The notes under the pieces were generated by a model, which was not told the DNA's origin, made no database searches, and saw nothing but the letters and a program-made list of their open reading frames with translations. Source: Bilophila wadsworthia ATCC 49260 (lineage in GTDB: Bacteria > Desulfobacterota > Desulfovibrionia > Desulfovibrionales > Desulfovibrionaceae). From it: a stretch of DNA of 34,881 bases. The stretch's first letter is position 1, and the number at the start of each line of letters is the position of its first letter. Positions 30,838-34,881 of the stretch are shown piece after piece. The translations under genes and the position numbers were made by a program. Where the stretch lies: positions 10,442-45,322 of the forward strand of contig NZ_JNJP01000028.1 in NCBI RefSeq assembly GCF_000701705.1. Reading direction: 5' to 3'.

Positions 30838-32025
30838 ATGATCGGCATTTCCAAATTGTACTGCGGGCAGGTGGAGCCTTCCGACGCTCTGCGCTACGGC
30901 CGGCATTCCAGCCAGCTCCCTTCCCACCTGCTTCAGTTCTCCGAAGACAAGAAGCCGGTGGTGGTCTGGAACATGACCCGCCGCTGCAACCTCAAGTGCG
31001 TGCACTGTTACGCTCAGGCCGTCGATCCTGACGGCAAGGATGAAATCTCCACGGAACAGGGCAAGGCCATCATCTCCGATCTTGCCGCATACGGAGCTCC
31101 GGTCATGCTGTTCTCCGGCGGCGAACCGCTGGTCCGTCAGGATTTGCCGGAACTCGCCAGCTACGCCACCGAAAAGGGGATGCGCGCGGTCATCTCGACC
31201 AACGGCACCCTGATCACCAAGGAAAAGGCCCGCGAACTCAAGGCGATCAATCTGTCCTATGTGGGCATCTCGCTGGACGGCGCCGAAGAAATCCACGACA
31301 AGTTCCGCGGTGTGCCGAACTCCTTCAAGAAGGCGCTTGAGGGCCTCGAAAACTGCAAGGCCGAGGGCCTCAAGGTCGGCCTGCGCTTCACCATCAATAA
31401 GCGCAACGTGGTTGAAATCCCCAAAGTCTTCAAGCTGCTGCGCGAACTCGAAGTGCCGCGCATCTGCTTCTACCACCTCGTATACTCCGGCCGCGGCTCC
31501 GAAATGATCAAGGAAGACCTCAACCACGCGGAAACCCGTTCCGTGGTCGATCTGATCATGGACGAAACCCGCGCCCTGTTCGACGCCGGGATGCCGAAGG
31601 AAGTCCTCACCGTGGACAACCACGCCGACGGTCCCTATGTCTGGATGCGCATGTTGAAGGAAGATCCCAAGCGCGCCGAGGAAGTGTTCCAGCTTCTCCA
31701 GTACAACGAGGGCAACAGCTCCGGCCGCGGCATCGGCTGTATCTCGTGGGACGGCAAAGTCCATGCCGACCAGTTCTGGCGCAACCATACCTTCGGCAAT
31801 GTGCTCGAACGCCCGTTCTCCGAAATCTGGGACGATCCGAACATCGAACTGCTCCACAAGATGAAGAACAAGAAGGCCTATGTGAAGGGACGCTGCGCCT
31901 CCTGCCGCTTCCTGAACATCTGCGGCGGCAACTTCCGCTCCCGTGCCGAAGCCTATTACGGCGACGAATGGGCCCAGGATCCCGCCTGTTACCTGACCGA
32001 CGACGAAATCCGCCGCCCTGAATAA
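30838..32025 (+). CDS. ahbC: 12,18-didecarboxysiroheme deacetylase AhbC (radical SAM)
   Basis: In the siroheme-dependent heme pathway AhbC removes the two acetate side chains of didecarboxysiroheme to give iron-coproporphyrin III. The 395-residue product starts with the typical MIGISKLYCGQVEPSDALRYG. It has the radical-SAM triad CNLKCVHC (Cys50, Cys54, Cys57), SGGEPL for SAM binding, and a cysteine-rich C-terminal region (GRCASCRFLNICGGNFRSR..DPACYL) likely to hold a second iron-sulfur cluster. AAGGAG lies 5 bases before the ATG. Assignment over AhbD rests on the N-terminus and lack of the His-rich leader. Confidence 0.9.
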   Translation: MIGISKLYCGQVEPSDALRYGRHSSQLPSHLLQFSEDKKPVVVWNMTRRCNLKCVHCYAQAVDPDGKDEISTEQGKAIISDLAAYGAPVMLFSGGEPLVRQDLPELASYATEKGMRAVISTNGTLITKEKARELKAINLSYVGISLDGAEEIHDKFRGVPNSFKKALEGLENCKAEGLKVGLRFTINKRNVVEIPKVFKLLRELEVPRICFYHLVYSGRGSEMIKEDLNHAETRSVVDLIMDETRALFDAGMPKEVLTVDNHADGPYVWMRMLKEDPKRAEEVFQLLQYNEGNSSGRGIGCISWDGKVHADQFWRNHTFGNVLERPFSEIWDDPNIELLHKMKNKKAYVKGRCASCRFLNICGGNFRSRAEAYYGDEWAQDPACYLTDDEIRRPE

Positions 32026-32032
32026 GGGATGG

Positions 32033-32065
32033 GCGCGGGGAGAGGGCACCTTTCCCCGCGCTTTT
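32033..32065 (+). terminator. Terminator-like hairpin between ahbC and hemB
   Basis: GCGCGGGGA (32033-32041)/TCCCCGCGC (32053-32061) followed by TTTT. It starts 8 bases after the ahbC stop. The next bases (GGACTGTTTGGAGGGCGGGGAGGC) faintly resemble the E-element flank. It may lower hemB-ahbD-ahbA expression relative to ahbC, or hemB may have its own promoter. Confidence 0.6.
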
Positions 32066-32177
32066 GCGGACTGTTTGGAGGGCGGGGAGGCTCGGGCCGC
32101 AAGGATGGGAAGCGGTGACTCTCTGGAGGCAGGAACAGCGATGTTCTTGCCTGTTATCATAAAAAGGACAATGTGTT

Positions 32178-33170
32178 ATGAATGAATTTTATCGTGGGCG
32201 CCGTCTGCGCCGCAATCCCGTGATCCGTGAAATGGTGCGTGAGACGCAGCTGTCCGCCGCTGACCTTATGATGCTGTATTTTGTGGTGGATACCACGGAT
32301 GAGGATTTCAAGAAGGAAATCCCGTCCATGCCGGGCCAGTACCAGCTTTCTCTCAAGCAGCTTGAGAAGACCGTGGGCGAAGCCGTGGACGCGGGGCTGC
32401 GTTCTCTCATGCTGTTCGGCATCCCCAAGCACAAGGACGCCATCGCCAGCGAAGCCTATGCCCCGAACGGCATCGTGCAGCGCGCCATCCGTATGCTTAA
32501 GGCGAAGTGGCCGGATCTGCAGGTTGTGACCGACGTGTGTCTGTGCGAATACACTTCGCACGGTCATTGCGGCATCCTGAAGGAAGGCGACACCTGCGGC
32601 GAAGTGGTGAACGATCCCACGTTGGAACTGCTTGCCAAGACCGCCCTCAGCCATGTCGAGGCCGGTGCGGACATGGTGGCGCCTTCCGACATGATGGACG
32701 GCCGCATTCTGGCTATCCGCGAAACGCTGGACAAGGCGGGGTATGTGAATACGCCGATCATGTCCTATGCGGTGAAGTACGCCTCCGCGTTCTACGGCCC
32801 GTTCCGCGACGCGGCGGAGTCCGCCCCGCATCACGGCGACCGCAAGACCTATCAGATGGACCCCGCCAACGCGATGGAAGGCTTGCGCGAAGCCGCCGCC
32901 GACATCGACGAGGGCGCGGACATCGTCATGGTGAAGCCCGCCGGTCCCTATCTGGACGTCATCCGCATGGTGCGCGACAACTTCGACGTGCCTGTCGCCG
33001 CCTATCAGGTGAGCGGCGAGTACTCCATGATCAAGGCCGCCGCCATCAACGGCTGGATCGATGAAGAGAGGATTGTTCTGGAGTCGCTGATCGGCATCCG
33101 CCGCGCCGGGGCCAAGCTCATCCTGACCTACTACGCCGAAGAAGCCCTCAAGAAAGGATGGGTGCGCTGA
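32178..33170 (+). CDS. hemB: Delta-aminolevulinate dehydratase (porphobilinogen synthase)
   Basis: Condenses two 5-aminolevulinate molecules to porphobilinogen, the start of the common tetrapyrrole path. The 330-residue protein has the zinc-type metal site DVCLCEYTSHGHCG (Cys121, Cys123, Cys131) and the two active-site lysines Lys200 (SYAVKYASAFYGPFRDAA) and Lys253 (MVKPAGPYLD). AAGGA lies about 10 bases before the ATG. Its stop overlaps the ahbD start (TGATG). Its position inside the ahb block ties early and late tetrapyrrole steps together. Confidence 0.97.
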   Translation: MNEFYRGRRLRRNPVIREMVRETQLSAADLMMLYFVVDTTDEDFKKEIPSMPGQYQLSLKQLEKTVGEAVDAGLRSLMLFGIPKHKDAIASEAYAPNGIVQRAIRMLKAKWPDLQVVTDVCLCEYTSHGHCGILKEGDTCGEVVNDPTLELLAKTALSHVEAGADMVAPSDMMDGRILAIRETLDKAGYVNTPIMSYAVKYASAFYGPFRDAAESAPHHGDRKTYQMDPANAMEGLREAAADIDEGADIVMVKPAGPYLDVIRMVRDNFDVPVAAYQVSGEYSMIKAAAINGWIDEERIVLESLIGIRRAGAKLILTYYAEEALKKGWVR

Positions 33171-34351
33171 TGAATTGCCATGAGCCGCCATGCGGCATGG
33201 GGCGGGAAGATTCCCGCCCCGGCACCGGACATCCCGGCGGCCACACCGGGCATCCGGGCGGTATGCCCGCCGGTCCGCGCACGCTTGAGGACGGTTCCCC
33301 GCTGTGCCGCCTTATCGCGTGGGAAGTGACCCGTTCCTGTAACCTTGCCTGCAAACATTGCCGGGCCGAGGCGCATCCGGAACCCTATCCGGGCGAGCTG
33401 TCCACGGAAGAAGCCAAGGCGCTGATCGATACCTTCCCGAGCGTGGGCAACCCGATCATCATCTTCACCGGCGGCGATCCCATGATCCGCCCCGATGTAT
33501 ACGAGCTGATCGCCTATGCGGGTTCCAAGGGCCTGCGCTGCGTGATGTCCCCCAACGGGACGCTCATCACGCCGGAAAACGCCCGCAAGATCAAGGAAGC
33601 GGGCGTGCAGCGCTGTTCGATCTCCATCGACGGCTACAACGCCGAGAAACACGATGCGTTCCGCTGTGTGCCCGGCGCGTTCGACGCCACCATGCGCGGC
33701 ATCGAGTGTCTCAAGGCCGAGGGCGTGGAGTTTCAGATCAACACTACGGTCACTCGGGATAACCTGCATGATTTTAAGAAGATATTCGAACTCTGCGAGC
33801 GCATCGGCGCGGCGGCGTGGCATATCTTCCTGCTGGTGCCGATGGGCCGGGCCGCCGAGCTTTCGGATCAGGTGATCACGGCGCAGGAATACGAGGACGT
33901 GCTGCACTGGTTCTATGACTTCCGCAAGACGACCTCCATGCACCTCAAGGCTACCTGCGCGCCGCACTACTACCGCATCATGCGCCAGCGCGCCCGCGAG
34001 GAAGGCGTCTCCGTAACGTCCGCCACGTTCGGCATGGATGCCATGACGCGCGGCTGTCTCGGCGGCACGGGGTTCTGCTTCATCAGCCATGTGGGGCAGG
34101 TTCAGCCGTGCGGGTATCTGACGCTCGACTGCGGCAACGTCCGCACGACGCCGTTCCCGGAAATCTGGCGTAAGTCCAAGCCGTTCCTCCAGTTCCGCGA
34201 TCAGTCCGAGTATAAGGGCAAGTGCGGCGTCTGCGAGTTCCATAAGGTATGCGGCGGCTGCCGCGCCCGCGCGTGGAGCATGGACGGCGACTACATGGGT
34301 GAGGAGCCTCTGTGCACGTACCAGCCCCGCAAAGCGAAGGAGGCGGAATGA
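33170..34351 (+). CDS. ahbD: Heme b synthase AhbD (radical SAM)
   Basis: Oxidatively decarboxylates the two propionates of iron-coproporphyrin III to vinyls, giving heme b. 393 residues. The radical-SAM triad is CNLACKHC (Cys57, Cys61, Cys64) after LIAWEVTRS, with the SAM-binding TGGDP, and a C-terminal cysteine cluster GKCGVCEFHKVCGGC for an auxiliary iron-sulfur cluster. The first 35 residues are unusual: His/Gly/Pro rich with repeated HPGG. ATG 33170 overlaps the hemB stop and lies a proper distance from AAAGGA; the ATG at 33158 sits directly on that Shine-Dalgarno and is rejected. Confidence 0.93.
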   Translation: MNCHEPPCGMGREDSRPGTGHPGGHTGHPGGMPAGPRTLEDGSPLCRLIAWEVTRSCNLACKHCRAEAHPEPYPGELSTEEAKALIDTFPSVGNPIIIFTGGDPMIRPDVYELIAYAGSKGLRCVMSPNGTLITPENARKIKEAGVQRCSISIDGYNAEKHDAFRCVPGAFDATMRGIECLKAEGVEFQINTTVTRDNLHDFKKIFELCERIGAAAWHIFLLVPMGRAAELSDQVITAQEYEDVLHWFYDFRKTTSMHLKATCAPHYYRIMRQRAREEGVSVTSATFGMDAMTRGCLGGTGFCFISHVGQVQPCGYLTLDCGNVRTTPFPEIWRKSKPFLQFRDQSEYKGKCGVCEFHKVCGGCRARAWSMDGDYMGEEPLCTYQPRKAKEAE

Positions 34352-34812
34352 CGGAAATGACTCTCGACACGATGGACAAGCGCATTCTGGACATCATCCA
34401 GACGGATTTTCCGCTGGAGTCCCGGCCTTACGCCATCATTGCGGAGCGTCTCGGCATCACGGAGCAGGAAGCGCTTGATCGCGTGAACGCCCTGCGCAAG
34501 TCCCGGCTTATCCGGCGTCTGGGGGCCAACTTCCAGTCGGCCAAACTCGGTTTCCGCTCCACGCTGTGCGCGGCCAAGGTTCCGGAGGACAAGCTGGATG
34601 CCTTCATAGCCGAAGTGAACCAGCATGTGGGCGTGACGCACAACTATTTGCGCCGCCATGCCTACAACGTCTGGTTTTCCGCAATCGGCCCCTCGTGGGA
34701 GGCCGTGTGCGCCATGCTTGACGACATTACCGCCAAGACGGGCATTCCGATCCTGAATCTGCCCGCCACGAAGCTGTATAAAATTCGCGTTGATTTTCAG
34801 ATGGAAGAGTAA
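34348..34812 (+). CDS. ahbA: Siroheme decarboxylase subunit, AhbA type
   Basis: AhbA and AhbB together decarboxylate siroheme to 12,18-didecarboxysiroheme. The 154-residue protein has the Lrp/AsnC-like layout of the family: an N-terminal helix-turn-helix (about residues 8-55, DKRILDIIQTDFPLESRPYAIIAERLG) and a C-terminal ferredoxin-like domain with VGVTHNYLRRHAYNVWFSAIGPS. RRLGANFQSAKLGF and THNYLRR favour AhbA; AhbB is the alternative. ATG 34348 overlaps the ahbD stop (ATGA) with AAGGAGG upstream. Element E9 begins 9 bases after the stop. Confidence 0.85.
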   Translation: MTEMTLDTMDKRILDIIQTDFPLESRPYAIIAERLGITEQEALDRVNALRKSRLIRRLGANFQSAKLGFRSTLCAAKVPEDKLDAFIAEVNQHVGVTHNYLRRHAYNVWFSAIGPSWEAVCAMLDDITAKTGIPILNLPATKLYKIRVDFQMEE

Positions 34813-34820
34813 GACGAATC

Positions 34821-34881
34821 GGGGGAAGGGAGGGAGAAACTTTCTCTAGAAAGTTTCTCCCTCCCTTCCCCCGGACCCCCT
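34821..34881 (+). repeat. Intergenic hairpin element E9 (cut by window end)
   Basis: A perfect 25-bp stem (34821-34845 and 34848-34872, centre CT; arm starts GGGGGAAGGGAGGGAGAAAC). The flank begins CCGGACCCCCT and runs off the window, so the conserved CAAAGACTTT block cannot be checked. Confidence 0.9.

Noticed and set aside
21190..34881. E-elements as a CRISPR array or insertion-sequence ends
   Set aside because: Copies are dispersed kilobases apart, lack equal repeats and spacers, and no cas or transposase gene is present. A small non-autonomous (REP/MITE-like) origin remains possible.

Overview
The window looks like a piece of chromosome from a GC-rich sulfate- or sulfite-reducing bacterium of the Desulfovibrionaceae (Desulfovibrio/Bilophila type). 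The strongest taxonomic clue is the heme block at the right end: two radical-SAM enzymes (AhbC and AhbD), HemB and an AhbA/AhbB-type siroheme decarboxylase, which together form the siroheme-dependent heme route. Supporting clues are an AICAR transformylase without its usual cyclohydrolase half, a c-di-AMP cyclase operon in a Gram-negative setting, and an abundant iron-type alcohol dehydrogenase. I place it at family level only; no rRNA or tRNA gene is present to anchor the species.

Layout, left to right. 1-2 kb: a minus-strand MprF-like membrane protein without the lysyl-transferase domain. 2-4.8 kb: greA behind an attenuator-like leader, the tRNA methylthiotransferase mtaB, an AT-rich 270-base island, and a small RRM RNA-binding protein. 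4.8-7 kb: a 930-base gap with regulatory-looking repeats, then the alcohol dehydrogenase. 7.4-14.6 kb: ftsH-folP-cdaA-cdaR-glmM-galU, combining protein quality control, folate, c-di-AMP signalling and cell-envelope sugar nucleotides. 14.7-21.2 kb: priA, a minus-strand GNAT gene, a zinc-ribbon microprotein, rlmE, yebC, ruvC, a small exported protein and a glycine-zipper lipoprotein. 21.5-27.1 kb (minus strand): the order of transcription is purH-type AICAR transformylase, RNase II/R-like exonuclease, plsY, ychF. 27.3-34.8 kb (plus strand): a small unknown gene, purA, mnmA, then ahbC-hemB-ahbD-ahbA.

The most unusual non-coding content is a family of at least nine, probably ten, intergenic elements (named E1-E10 here). 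Each has a long, often perfect, purine/pyrimidine-biased hairpin centred on CTTTCT-NN-AGAAAG. On one side lies a C-rich linker and a conserved CTTCAAAGACTTTCGACT-like block, in several copies followed by GGTGGGGAGGCGGC, which can close a second hairpin. They have a clear orientation, lie mostly just after stop codons, lack a U-tract, and are concentrated in 19-35 kb plus one copy at the left end. I know of no name for this family.

No transposase, integrase, CRISPR array, phage gene or defence system was recognised. Apart from the repeat family, the window is mostly housekeeping DNA.
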